From NCBI GenBank assembly GCA_038525525.1, contig JBCBHO010000002.1, forward strand, positions 496,001 to 560,000: a DNA stretch of 64,000 bases, read 5' to 3'. Both the position numbers and the translations under genes were made by a program. The stretch is from Shimia_B sp038525525 (GTDB lineage: Bacteria > Pseudomonadota > Alphaproteobacteria > Rhodobacterales > Rhodobacteraceae). Position 1 is the first letter of the stretch; every line of letters starts with the position of its first letter. Positions 40,946 through 49,564 of this stretch are shown piece by piece. The notes beneath the pieces are model-generated. The model was not told the origin of the DNA and ran no database searches. It was given only the letters and a program-made list of their open reading frames with translations.

Positions 40946-42273
40946 GCCGCCAGAGCCACGTTTTCGGCCGTGTGGCCAAGGCATTGCCCTGGGTAGCCCG
41001 GGGCGATGGCTGCTACCTCTATGACAGCGATGGCAAGGCCTATCTCGACGGTTCCGGAGGCGCTGCCGTTTCCTGTCTCGGGCATTCGGACCCGGACGTA
41101 CGCGCCGCGATCCACGCGCAGCTCGATGAAGTGGCTTTCGCCCATACCGGCTTTTTCACATCGGCACCGGCGGAGCGCCTCGCTGACCAGCTCATCGCCC
41201 ATGCCCCGCCGGGCATCGATAGGGTGTATCTTTTGTCCGGAGGGTCCGAGGCCGTGGAGGCCGCGATCAAGCTCGCGCGGCAATACATGCTCGAAATCGG
41301 ACAACCCGGGCGCCACCGCCTGATTGCGCGCCGCCAGAGCTATCACGGCAATACGCTGGGCGCGCTGGCTACAGGGGGCAATGCATGGCGGCGGGAGAAA
41401 TACGCGCCCCTGCTCGTGGAGACGCATCACATCGCCCCCTGCTTCGAGTACCGCGGCCGCGCGGATGACGAGACGCCCGAGGCCTATGGCTTGCGCGTGG
41501 CCAACGAGCTCGAAACCGCCATCGAGACGCTCGGGCCGGAAACCGTGCTCGCCTTCGTGGCCGAGCCCGTGGTGGGCGCCACGGCCGGCGCCGTGCCCGC
41601 CGTCCCGGGCTACTTCAAACGCGTCCGGGAGATCTGCGACCGTCACGGTATCCTGCTTATCCTCGACGAGGTGATGTGCGGCATGGGACGCACGGGCAGC
41701 TTCTTCGCTTGCGAGCAGGACGGCGTGGCCCCCGATATTGTGACCATCGCGAAGGGGCTCGGCGCGGGCTACATGCCCATCGGCGCGATGCTCTGCTCGG
41801 GCAAGATCTACGACGCCATCGCCGAGGGCTCGGGCAGCTTCCAGCACGGGCATACCTACCATGCGCACCCGCTCGCTGCCGCAGCCGGATCTGCCGTGAT
41901 CGACGCGATACTCGGACGCGGCCTTCTGGAGCGCGTGAAGACACAAGGCGCACGGCTCGACGCGGCCTTGCACGCGACTTTCGGACAGCACGCCCATGTG
42001 GGCGACATCCGCGGGCGCGGGCTTTTCCGCGCCATCGAGCTCGTGGAGGACCGCGCGTCCAAGCGCCCCTTCGATCCGGCGCGAAAACTTCACGCCAAGA
42101 TCAAGTCGGCGGCCATGGAGGAGGGGCTCGTCGTCTATCCGGCCGGTGGAACGGTGGACGGCAAATCCGGCGATCACGTCCTCATCGCGCCGCCCTTCAT
42201 CATCGAGGACGGCCAGATCGACGAGCTGGTCCATAAGCTCTCACGCTCCGTGGAGCGTGCTCTGGTGAGCTAG
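40942..42273 (+). CDS. class III (omega) aminotransferase
   Basis: A 443-residue PLP enzyme. The glycine-rich SGGSEAVEAAIKLARQ binds the cofactor phosphate, LILDEVMCGMGRTG gives the PLP-ring Asp, and the Schiff-base lysine is K271 in TIAKGLGAGYMPIGA. It transfers an amino group from an omega-amino acid, diamine or amino sugar to a keto acid. Coupling to the TRAP genes suggests it acts on the imported compound. Substrate cannot be read from sequence. Confidence 0.92.
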   Translation: MSRQSHVFGRVAKALPWVARGDGCYLYDSDGKAYLDGSGGAAVSCLGHSDPDVRAAIHAQLDEVAFAHTGFFTSAPAERLADQLIAHAPPGIDRVYLLSGGSEAVEAAIKLARQYMLEIGQPGRHRLIARRQSYHGNTLGALATGGNAWRREKYAPLLVETHHIAPCFEYRGRADDETPEAYGLRVANELETAIETLGPETVLAFVAEPVVGATAGAVPAVPGYFKRVREICDRHGILLILDEVMCGMGRTGSFFACEQDGVAPDIVTIAKGLGAGYMPIGAMLCSGKIYDAIAEGSGSFQHGHTYHAHPLAAAAGSAVIDAILGRGLLERVKTQGARLDAALHATFGQHAHVGDIRGRGLFRAIELVEDRASKRPFDPARKLHAKIKSAAMEEGLVVYPAGGTVDGKSGDHVLIAPPFIIEDGQIDELVHKLSRSVERALVS

Positions 42274-42426
42274 AGCCGCTGGGAAGCAGCTAACTCATGG
42301 CACGACCAACCTGAGATTGAGGGCGCACCCGCGCATGAGCCTGAAAGCGGCAGTATTTCTACCAAAAAGCCTATACCCGGAAACAAATGCAACCTACGGT
42401 GGTTCAGTATTTGAGGGAGGTGTATT

Positions 42427-43803
42427 TTGGTGTTGTCGTCCATGCGCACAGATTTCAATCAGACGAGCGTCGTAAACAACGCCGATACACTTCGGACGCT
42501 CAACACCTTCGCGGTGGACTTGATGTCTATCCGCAACGTCGAAGACCTCCTTTGGTATGTCGCGCAGAATGTCGTGGGCCGTCTCGGCTTCGTGGATTGC
42601 GTAATCTATTTGTCGAATGACGAAGAGACCGAACTGACGCAGGCCGCGGCCTGGGGCGAGAAGAACCCCTTCGGCAGGCAGATCCTCAACCCGCTCGTCA
42701 TCCCCTTCGGCAGTGGCATCACCGGCGAGGTGGCCAAGACCCGCAAATCCGTCATCGTCGATGATCTTCTCACCGAGACGAACTACATCGCCGACACCCA
42801 GATCGCGCGCTCCGAGATCTGCGTGCCCCTGATTTCCGGCGACCGCGTGCTGGGGGTCATCGACAGCGAGCATCCCGATTTCGCGGCCTTCGGCGAAGGC
42901 GAGCTGGAAATCCTGAGCACCGTCGCGGCCATGACCAGCGCGAAGATCGACCTCCTTGCCGAGACCCGCACCTCGCAGCGGCGCTACGAGGACCTCATGG
43001 AGGCCCATGCCGAGCTCACGCGGGAGACCAACAACCGCAAAACGCTCGAAGCCGAGCTCTTCGAAGCGCGGCAACTCGAGGCCATCGGTCGGCTCACGGG
43101 CCGCTTTGCGCACGAGTTCAATGGCCTCTTGACCGTCATTGCGGGCAACATGGAGCTCCTCGAGCTGAGCACCTCGCCTGACGATGCCGCGGAGCTGCGT
43201 GGCAACGTCACCGCGGCGTCAGCGCGCGGTGCCGAGCTCATCAAGGACATGCTCGCCTTTGCGCAGCAGACACGTCTCAAGCCGGAGACGCTCAGCCTCA
43301 ACACGCTCGTATCGACCGTCTGCGCGAGCTTCGACGCTGCGCTGCAGCCGCGACTGACGCAGAGCGTGGACTCCGATCTCTGGCCAGTCGCCGTCGATCC
43401 CGTCGCAATCCAGAACATCGTGCATCGCCTCGCCCGGAACGGGTTCGAGGCGAACGAGGATGGCGGCGCCGTCCATGTCGCCACCGAGAACGTGTTTAAC
43501 ACCCTCGCAGAGGACCGCCGCTTTCCCTCCGACCTCACGCCCGGGCGCTATGTCCGGCTGAGCGTCACCGACGAGGGTGCGGGCATCCCCGAAAAATACC
43601 AAAGTCAGATCTTCAATCCGTTTTTCACAACCAAGGACGTTGGAGAGGGCACCGGGCTGGGTCTCTCTGTCGTGCTCGGCGTCATGCGCCAATCCGGCGG
43701 CGCCGTGGCCGTGCGCAGTGCCCCCGGCAAAGGCTCAACTTTCGAGCTCTATTTCCCGGCTGCCACGCCCGAACAAGCGACCCGTTTCCCGAAAATCCCC
43801 TAG
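42427..43803 (+). CDS. orphan GAF-domain sensor histidine kinase
   Basis: A 458-residue soluble kinase. A GAF domain covers residues about 25-175 (VEDLLWYVAQNVVGRLGFVDCVIYLS ... EICVPLISGDRVLGVIDSEHPDF). After a coiled-coil linker the phosphoacceptor is H229 in RLTGRFAHEFNGLLTVIAGNMELL. The ATPase domain has N-box RLARNGFEANEDGG and G-boxes DEGAGIPEKY and GEGTGLGLSVV. No membrane segment, no receiver and no response regulator nearby. TTG at 42427 has GGGAGG 6 bases upstream; the GTG at 42430 is an alternative. The gene 13 bases downstream is an oxygenase. Confidence 0.9.
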   Translation: MVLSSMRTDFNQTSVVNNADTLRTLNTFAVDLMSIRNVEDLLWYVAQNVVGRLGFVDCVIYLSNDEETELTQAAAWGEKNPFGRQILNPLVIPFGSGITGEVAKTRKSVIVDDLLTETNYIADTQIARSEICVPLISGDRVLGVIDSEHPDFAAFGEGELEILSTVAAMTSAKIDLLAETRTSQRRYEDLMEAHAELTRETNNRKTLEAELFEARQLEAIGRLTGRFAHEFNGLLTVIAGNMELLELSTSPDDAAELRGNVTAASARGAELIKDMLAFAQQTRLKPETLSLNTLVSTVCASFDAALQPRLTQSVDSDLWPVAVDPVAIQNIVHRLARNGFEANEDGGAVHVATENVFNTLAEDRRFPSDLTPGRYVRLSVTDEGAGIPEKYQSQIFNPFFTTKDVGEGTGLGLSVVLGVMRQSGGAVAVRSAPGKGSTFELYFPAATPEQATRFPKIP

Positions 43804-43816
43804 ACAGGTGGTTCAA

Positions 43817-44881
43817 ATGAACGACGTGACTGCGGCAACATGCAGCCGAATTGCGCCTCCCGGGGAGCCCCCCCTGCTGGATGTGGGCGCTCTCTTAAGC
43901 GAGGATCGCCAGGCGCGTGACGACGTTGGCGAAGCCATCGGGCGCGCGGCCCGCGAGATTGGCTTCTTCAAGATCATCAACCATGGGATCGATCTCGACC
44001 TCATCGCGCGGACCTACGGCATGGCCGAACGCTTCTTCGCGCTGCCCGAGGCGGAGAAACGCCAGTACTATATCGGAAAGAGCAGCAATCACCGCGGCTA
44101 CGTCCCCTTCACGGAAAAGGGCGACTACGCAGACGAGAAAAGCAGGAATTACGAGGCCTTCGACCTCGCGCTCGATCTCCCTGCCACGGATCCCGACTTC
44201 CTCGCGGGCAACAGGCTCCTAGGGCCCAACGTCTGGCCCGAGGTCGAGGGCTTCAAAGCGACCATCTCGGAGTATTACGGGCAGATCTCGGCCCTCGGGC
44301 TCCGCATCTGTGCGGCGCTCGAGCGGTATCTAGATTTGCCGGAGGGCAGGATCACCGGCCAGATGACGAAGCCCATCTCGCAGCTCAGGCTGCTCCACTA
44401 CGTGCGGGAAAGCGCGCGGGTGGACACGAAATCGGTCAACATGGGTGCGCATACGGATTACGAGTGCCTGACCCTGCTTCATACCCGCAATCCGGGCCTG
44501 CAGGTCATGACTTCGGCAGGGACATGGATCGATGTGCCGGTGGAGCCCCGCGCCTTTGTGGTCAATATTGGCGACATGCTCGAGGCCTGGACCAATGGAC
44601 ATCTGCGCTCCACCCCTCACCGGGTGCTCAACCTGAGCGACGAGCGCTTCTCGCTGCCCTATTTCGTGGCAGCGAATTTCGACACGACGATCTGCCCGTT
44701 TCCCGAGATGCTCCGGGACGGCACGAAGCCGCGCTACGCGCCATTCAAGGCAGGAAATCACCTAGAGCGCATGCTGGTTCGTGATTTTCCATATCTCGCG
44801 GACAAGGCGCAGGGAGATGTTCGCGGCCAGATTAACATCACCAATCCCTTCGAGGACCGCATGAATGGGGAGGCGAATTAG
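43817..44881 (+). CDS. 2-oxoglutarate/Fe(II)-dependent oxygenase, isopenicillin-N-synthase family
   Basis: A 354-residue cytoplasmic enzyme. The N-terminal DIOX_N part has REIGFFKIINHGID; the iron ligands are H212 and D214 in GAHTDYECLTLL and H268 in STPHRVLNLS; the RFS of DERFSLPYF binds 2-oxoglutarate. Substrate unknown. ATG at 43817 with a weak CAGGTGG ribosome site, 13 bases after the kinase gene. It ends 2 bases before the LysE-type exporter, so kinase, oxygenase and exporter may form one operon. Confidence 0.92.
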   Translation: MNDVTAATCSRIAPPGEPPLLDVGALLSEDRQARDDVGEAIGRAAREIGFFKIINHGIDLDLIARTYGMAERFFALPEAEKRQYYIGKSSNHRGYVPFTEKGDYADEKSRNYEAFDLALDLPATDPDFLAGNRLLGPNVWPEVEGFKATISEYYGQISALGLRICAALERYLDLPEGRITGQMTKPISQLRLLHYVRESARVDTKSVNMGAHTDYECLTLLHTRNPGLQVMTSAGTWIDVPVEPRAFVVNIGDMLEAWTNGHLRSTPHRVLNLSDERFSLPYFVAANFDTTICPFPEMLRDGTKPRYAPFKAGNHLERMLVRDFPYLADKAQGDVRGQINITNPFEDRMNGEAN

Positions 44882-44883
44882 AG

Positions 44884-45534
44884 ATGCCAAGCGTGGAAGC
44901 CATGCTCGCGGTGGCGCTGGCGGGTCTCGCCCTCTCCGTCACGCCGGGCCCGTCTATGCTCTACGTGCTTTCTCGGTCCGTGGGGCAGAGCCGCGGGGCG
45001 GGTCTCGCCTCGGCGGTGGGCCTCTGTTTCGGGGGGGTCGTGCTTGCGGTGGCGACTGCGCTCGGCCTCGCCCAGCTCCTCGAACGCTCCGACTGGCTCG
45101 TGACTGCGCTCCGCTTCGCCGGGTCGCTCTACCTCATTTGGCTCGGCGTCGACATGATCCGAGGCGCGAAGGCCGCGGCCGAGGTGACCTACGAAGTCGA
45201 ACAGGTCAAGCAGCGCTCCATGGCCTCTATCATGTGGCAAGGGGTGCTGGTGGAAGTGCTCAACCCGAAGACCGTTCTTTTCTTCGCGCTCTTCGTGCCC
45301 CCGTTCATCACGGTGGGCGATGCCACCGGCGACAGCCACCTGCAGCTCCAGCTCCTGATCCTGGGCATTCTCGTCCCCTTGACCGCGATCCCCATGGACC
45401 TCGTCGTGGCCTATACCGGCGGCAGCATGGCGCGCTTCATGAACCGGCAGCGGGACATGCGAAAGTGGATGGCATGGGGCGGTGGCACCGTCCTGATCGC
45501 AATCGCCATCAACCTGCACATCTCGCTCGTCTGA
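44884..45534 (+). CDS. LysE/RhtB-family amino-acid exporter
   Basis: A 216-residue inner-membrane protein with about six hydrophobic segments. The signature ALSVTPGPSMLYVLSRSVGQSRGAGLASAVG and VEVLNPKTVLFFALFVPPF are typical of LysE/RhtB. It exports amino acids or derivatives, and its tight spacing to the oxygenase gene suggests it may remove a related product. Confidence 0.93.
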   Translation: MPSVEAMLAVALAGLALSVTPGPSMLYVLSRSVGQSRGAGLASAVGLCFGGVVLAVATALGLAQLLERSDWLVTALRFAGSLYLIWLGVDMIRGAKAAAEVTYEVEQVKQRSMASIMWQGVLVEVLNPKTVLFFALFVPPFITVGDATGDSHLQLQLLILGILVPLTAIPMDLVVAYTGGSMARFMNRQRDMRKWMAWGGGTVLIAIAINLHISLV

Positions 45535-45699
45535 GCGCGACCCGACTGGCAAGGCGCGGCCTACGCCAACTCGGACGCGGATGCCCAAGCGTCATTCGCG
45601 CTGGCGGGGCCGCATTTCTCCCGGGTTTTCTTGCAGTCGATCCGCATATCTTTCAGAACACGCCAGATGGTCGACCTGCGATAGTCGCCGGAACAACGG

Positions 45700-46767
45700 A
45701 TGGTGTCTGACAAGATGGTGCACGCAGTGACGGTGGGCTCGGCCACCATAGATATCATCGCCACGATCGCGAATGACGATATCGAGCAGATGAAGCTCAC
45801 GAACCAGACCGCCTCCTTCCTACTGATGGAGCCCGGGAGGAAGGTCGACGCCGACGACATCAAGACCTATCTCGGCGGCGGCGGTGTGAACGCCTCCATC
45901 TGCCTGAGAAGGCAGGGCTTTTCGACAGCCGCGCTCGTCAAGATCGGGCAGGACGTGAATGCGCAAAGCATCCTCGCCAAGCTCGAGAGCGAAGGCATCG
46001 ATCAGACCTTCGTCAGCCGCGATCCTGTCCACGCGACCGCTGTCTCGCTCCTCATCGCGTCACACGACCATGACGCCGCGATCTTCACGCACCGGGGCGC
46101 CAATGAGTTCATGACCGAGGACGACATTCCGCGGGGTGCATTCGAGGGCGCGGATCTTGTCTACGTGGCGGGGCTCAGCAATGCCTCCGCGGACCTCTTT
46201 CCCGATATCGTGCGCCACGCCCATGATGCCGGTGCCTTCGTGGCGATCAATCCGGGCATCCGGCAACTGACGAGCAAGACGAAGGCCTTCTTCGACAGTC
46301 TCGAATACGTCGATCTTTTCATATGCAACAAACCCGAGGCGCGCGCGCTCATCCCAAAGCTCGTAGAACGCACCGGCTGGGATGGCGGCAAGACCCCCAA
46401 GATAAAGGACGAGGCCACGGCACTTGAGATCGGCGGCTTCCGGCTGGGCTACGATGACTACTTCGACCGGATCCACAGCTTGGGCCCTTCCCATGTCGGC
46501 ATCACCGACGGCGCCCACGGCGCGCATCTTTCGCTCAACGGCGCAATCCACTTCCAGCCCGTTGTGAATACCGACGTGCGCGGCACGACCGGCGCGGGCG
46601 ATAGTTTCGCCGCCACGCTTTCGGGCGCCCTTGTGCGCCGGGAGAGCGTCACGGATGCGCTCCGGCTCGCCGCGTGCAACTCTTCCTCCGTCGTCAGTCA
46701 TCCGGATGCCCATACGGGCCTCATGACAGCCGATGCGTTGGCGCGTATGGCCGCCGCGCAGGCCTAG
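45700..46767 (+). CDS. PfkB-family sugar or nucleoside kinase
   Basis: A 355-residue ribokinase-type kinase. The N-terminal GSATIDIIATI and GGGGVNASICLRRQGFSTAALVKIG form the sugar site; the catalytic base is D301 in RGTTGAGDSFAATL. ATG at 45700, or 45715 in frame, both with weak ribosome sites. It stands alone with a 165-base upstream gap. Substrate unknown. Confidence 0.9.
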   Translation: MVSDKMVHAVTVGSATIDIIATIANDDIEQMKLTNQTASFLLMEPGRKVDADDIKTYLGGGGVNASICLRRQGFSTAALVKIGQDVNAQSILAKLESEGIDQTFVSRDPVHATAVSLLIASHDHDAAIFTHRGANEFMTEDDIPRGAFEGADLVYVAGLSNASADLFPDIVRHAHDAGAFVAINPGIRQLTSKTKAFFDSLEYVDLFICNKPEARALIPKLVERTGWDGGKTPKIKDEATALEIGGFRLGYDDYFDRIHSLGPSHVGITDGAHGAHLSLNGAIHFQPVVNTDVRGTTGAGDSFAATLSGALVRRESVTDALRLAACNSSSVVSHPDAHTGLMTADALARMAAAQA

Positions 46768-46923
46768 CGCCGCACCGGGCCCGCTAGCGTTTCTTTGCAA
46801 CAGAGGTCGCGTCCGAGGCGGCGGCCGCGGCATCTTTCCTTGCCTGCCGAGTCTCCCGTGATTCACAAAGCCCTCGTCGGGGTTCGCTAGGCGGGCCGTG
46901 ATCAATAAAAGCGAGGAGCAGGC

Positions 46924-47646
46924 ATGCAGGTGAAGATCCCGAAGATTCTCGGGCATATTTGGGTTGGCACGCGCGCGGCGCCGACCGAATTGCTGGACAG
47001 CTGGCGTGAATTCCACCCGGACTGGGAATACCGCCTCTACGACAACGACTACCTTTTCTCGCGGACCTGGAGAAACCAGGCACTGATCGCCGAGTACTAT
47101 CGGGTCGGGCGATATTCCGGCGTGTCCGATCTCATGCGCTACGAGATCCTGCACGAGATGGGCGGCTTCATCCCGGAGGCGGACTCACGGTGCCTTCGCG
47201 CCACGGACGACCTTTGGGACAAGCCCCATCTCTATGCTGTCTACGAGAACGAAGAGGAAGTGCCCGGCTTCATCTCACCATTCCTCGCGTCCGTGCCGGG
47301 ACACCCTTACCTTGACGACGTGATCGCTCACATCGGTCGACGTTGGACCCCGGACACGATCCGCGCTGCCTGGAAATGCGTCGGCAACGCCTTTCTCGCG
47401 CGGCGGCTTAAGCGATACCCGGCAGAGGACTACACCGTCTTCCCGTCGTACTACTTCATCCCGACCTTCCGCACCGGGGTAAAATACAAGGGCGACGGCC
47501 CCGTCTATTGCGAGCAGCTCTACGGCTCTACGAAGTCACGCTTGCAGATCTATCCGCCGCGTCCGGAGAACCACGAGGAACTGGCACGGGAAGGCTACGA
47601 GTATCTGACCGGGCAACGAGCCTATCGCGGGGCGCGTGCCGCTTGA
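46924..47646 (+). CDS. GT32-type glycosyltransferase with altered DXD motif
   Basis: A 240-residue cytoplasmic protein. IPKILGHIWVG at the start and the SDLMRYEILHEMGGF block match the DXD-sugar glycosyltransferases (GT32-like). The metal-binding motif, normally like GGIYLDTDV, reads GGFIPEADS here, so the first Asp is Glu. ATG at 46924 has GAGGAG upstream. First gene of the glycan island. Confidence 0.75.
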   Translation: MQVKIPKILGHIWVGTRAAPTELLDSWREFHPDWEYRLYDNDYLFSRTWRNQALIAEYYRVGRYSGVSDLMRYEILHEMGGFIPEADSRCLRATDDLWDKPHLYAVYENEEEVPGFISPFLASVPGHPYLDDVIAHIGRRWTPDTIRAAWKCVGNAFLARRLKRYPAEDYTVFPSYYFIPTFRTGVKYKGDGPVYCEQLYGSTKSRLQIYPPRPENHEELAREGYEYLTGQRAYRGARAA

Positions 47647-47826
47647 GGAACATGCGATGTCAGAGGGCGCTCGATGCTTTGAGCTTCCCCGATTGAGGTG
47701 CCTTTGCGCGCGGGCAGGCGCGGCGGCCAAGCTGGACACTCGGCAGCGAAAAAGGCACCTTTCGCCCAGAGCCAAAGACGAGGCCAAGTTCGCGGATCAA
47801 CGCGGCAGAACCGAGCGGAGACAGTG

Positions 47827-48636
47827 ATGACGGAATTGAACAGGCGCCCCGTGGCGTCGCTCTGGATCGGCGACCGCCTGCACTACCTCAACCAGCTTTG
47901 CCTGAAGTCCCATCTCCTCGCGGGGCACCCGACGACGCTCTATTGCACGGATGACGTCCAGAACGCGCCCGACGGCGTCGAGGTGCGCCCGGCCAGCGAG
48001 ATCATGGACATCGACATGTCCATCGTCGAACAGACCAGCGCGTCGTTTCTGTCCAACGTCTTTCGCTACAAGATGATCCGCAAGACGGATGCGATCTGGA
48101 TCGATTGCGACGCGTTCTGCCACAAGCCCTTTCCCGACGAGATGCGCCACATCTATGCCGGCCACGGGTTCCGCGGCGCGCTCAATTGCGGGGTGGTCTA
48201 CATCCCGCCGGACGCCCCGCTCATCGACCTGCTCCTCGATTACTACGAGAACCTCCCCGAGGCCCCGCCGTGGTTCAACAAGAACCAGCGACGCAAGCTC
48301 GAGAAATTCTCCGGGGAGCCGCACGCGGTGCGGATCTACAAGGCCGAACGGACAGCGTTCGGACCACAGGCCTTCACCTACTTTGCCCAGCAGACAGGGG
48401 ACTATGAGAAGGCGCTGAGCTCCGACTACCTCTACCCCGTGCCGTTCCAGCTCAACGACATCTTCTATGACCCCTATGGGCGGGTCGAAGGGCACTTCAC
48501 CGACGCCACCCTCTCCGTGCACCTCTACACCAATGGCACGAAGCCCTGGTGGCGCAAGAACGCGCCGCTCGAGGGATCCTACGCGGACAGGATGTGCAAG
48601 GAAGTCGGGATTGATCCGGCACAAGCGCTGGGATGA
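47827..48636 (+). CDS. glycosyltransferase, capsule/GT32-like (DCD motif)
   Basis: A 269-residue protein. SLWIGDRLHYLNQLCLKSHLLAGHPTTLYC opens a nucleotide-sugar fold, and WIDCDAFCHKP carries the DXD as DCD. FLSNVFRYKMI corresponds to the SD-x2-R block of GT32-type enzymes. ATG at 47827 with GGAGA upstream; earlier frame positions are low-quality. Its stop overlaps the next gene as ATGA. Confidence 0.75.
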   Translation: MTELNRRPVASLWIGDRLHYLNQLCLKSHLLAGHPTTLYCTDDVQNAPDGVEVRPASEIMDIDMSIVEQTSASFLSNVFRYKMIRKTDAIWIDCDAFCHKPFPDEMRHIYAGHGFRGALNCGVVYIPPDAPLIDLLLDYYENLPEAPPWFNKNQRRKLEKFSGEPHAVRIYKAERTAFGPQAFTYFAQQTGDYEKALSSDYLYPVPFQLNDIFYDPYGRVEGHFTDATLSVHLYTNGTKPWWRKNAPLEGSYADRMCKEVGIDPAQALG

Positions 48637-49541
48637 GTGCCGGTGCAGACGTGGCCGCGCAGGAGCGGAGCGACCTGACGATTTTCTACATCGTCGAACC
48701 GCCTGAATACGAGATCCTCGCCTGCTTCCTCCTCGCCTCCATCCGCGAGCATTTCCCCGCCCACGTCAAAGCGGTCGGATACTGCCCCGAGCACCGGATC
48801 GGGGACGTCCATCCGGCGGTCTTCAAGGCCCACGAGCTCATGAATGCCGAGATCCGGACCTTCAAGACGGATGGCATGTTCACGCCCGCCTACCCGCACG
48901 GAAACAAGATCCTCGCCTGCGTGGAGAAACGCGACACGGCGTATTCGATGTTCGTGGATTCCGACGTCCTCTTTCTGAGGTCGAACAATCCGGAGAACCT
49001 GACGTCTCCCGGGCGCGTCTCCTGCTCGATGGCTGCCTCCATGCTCTGGGCGGAACAATCGATCTGGGATGACATCTACGGCGCGCTCGACATGGAAATC
49101 CCGCCGGAGCGCTACAAGCTGATGCGCCGCAGCCCGGGGAAGGTGATCCCCTATTTCAGCTCGGGCCTCGTTTGCTTTCCCGAACACGACCAGGGCCAAG
49201 GGCGCTTCGCGGATGTCTGGTACGACACGGCCAGCAAGGTGGACCGGGTGGAGACGCTCGAAAAGCGCCGCCCCTATCTTGACCAGATGACCCTGCCCGC
49301 GGCCATCCGGCGGAGCGGGCTCGACTGGAACATCCTCCCCGAGGAGCAGCACTACATCCTTGGTGGCAAGCTTCGGGGCGAACCGCTGCCGAAAGACCGC
49401 GACATCTACACGATCCACTACCGCAACACGAACAACCTGCGCGAGGTGGGCCAGCTCGACACCGCGCGCAGCTACCTCAAGAGCCAGACCGGCGTGAAAT
49501 TCGTCCGGCGCCTGGCTCCCGACACGGCAGAGAAGGCCTAG
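48633..49541 (+). CDS. GT8-like nucleotide-sugar glycosyltransferase (DSD motif)
   Basis: A 302-residue protein with a nucleotide-diphospho-sugar transferase fold: LTIFYIVEPPEYEILACFLLASIREHF, the metal-binding SMFVDSDVLFLRS, and YFSSGLVCFP later. This layout resembles GT8-type enzymes, but the family assignment is by eye. Coupled to the upstream glycosyltransferase. It converges on the fusion gene with a 23-base gap. Confidence 0.7.
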   Translation: MSAGADVAAQERSDLTIFYIVEPPEYEILACFLLASIREHFPAHVKAVGYCPEHRIGDVHPAVFKAHELMNAEIRTFKTDGMFTPAYPHGNKILACVEKRDTAYSMFVDSDVLFLRSNNPENLTSPGRVSCSMAASMLWAEQSIWDDIYGALDMEIPPERYKLMRRSPGKVIPYFSSGLVCFPEHDQGQGRFADVWYDTASKVDRVETLEKRRPYLDQMTLPAAIRRSGLDWNILPEEQHYILGGKLRGEPLPKDRDIYTIHYRNTNNLREVGQLDTARSYLKSQTGVKFVRRLAPDTAEKA

Positions 49542-49564
49542 CCCGCGCCGCCCTCTTGAGGGGC

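Noticed and set aside
42298..42312. TGGCACG resembling a sigma-54 -24 element upstream of the GAF kinase
   Set aside because: The dinucleotide 10 bases after GG is CT instead of GC, so the -12 element is missing.
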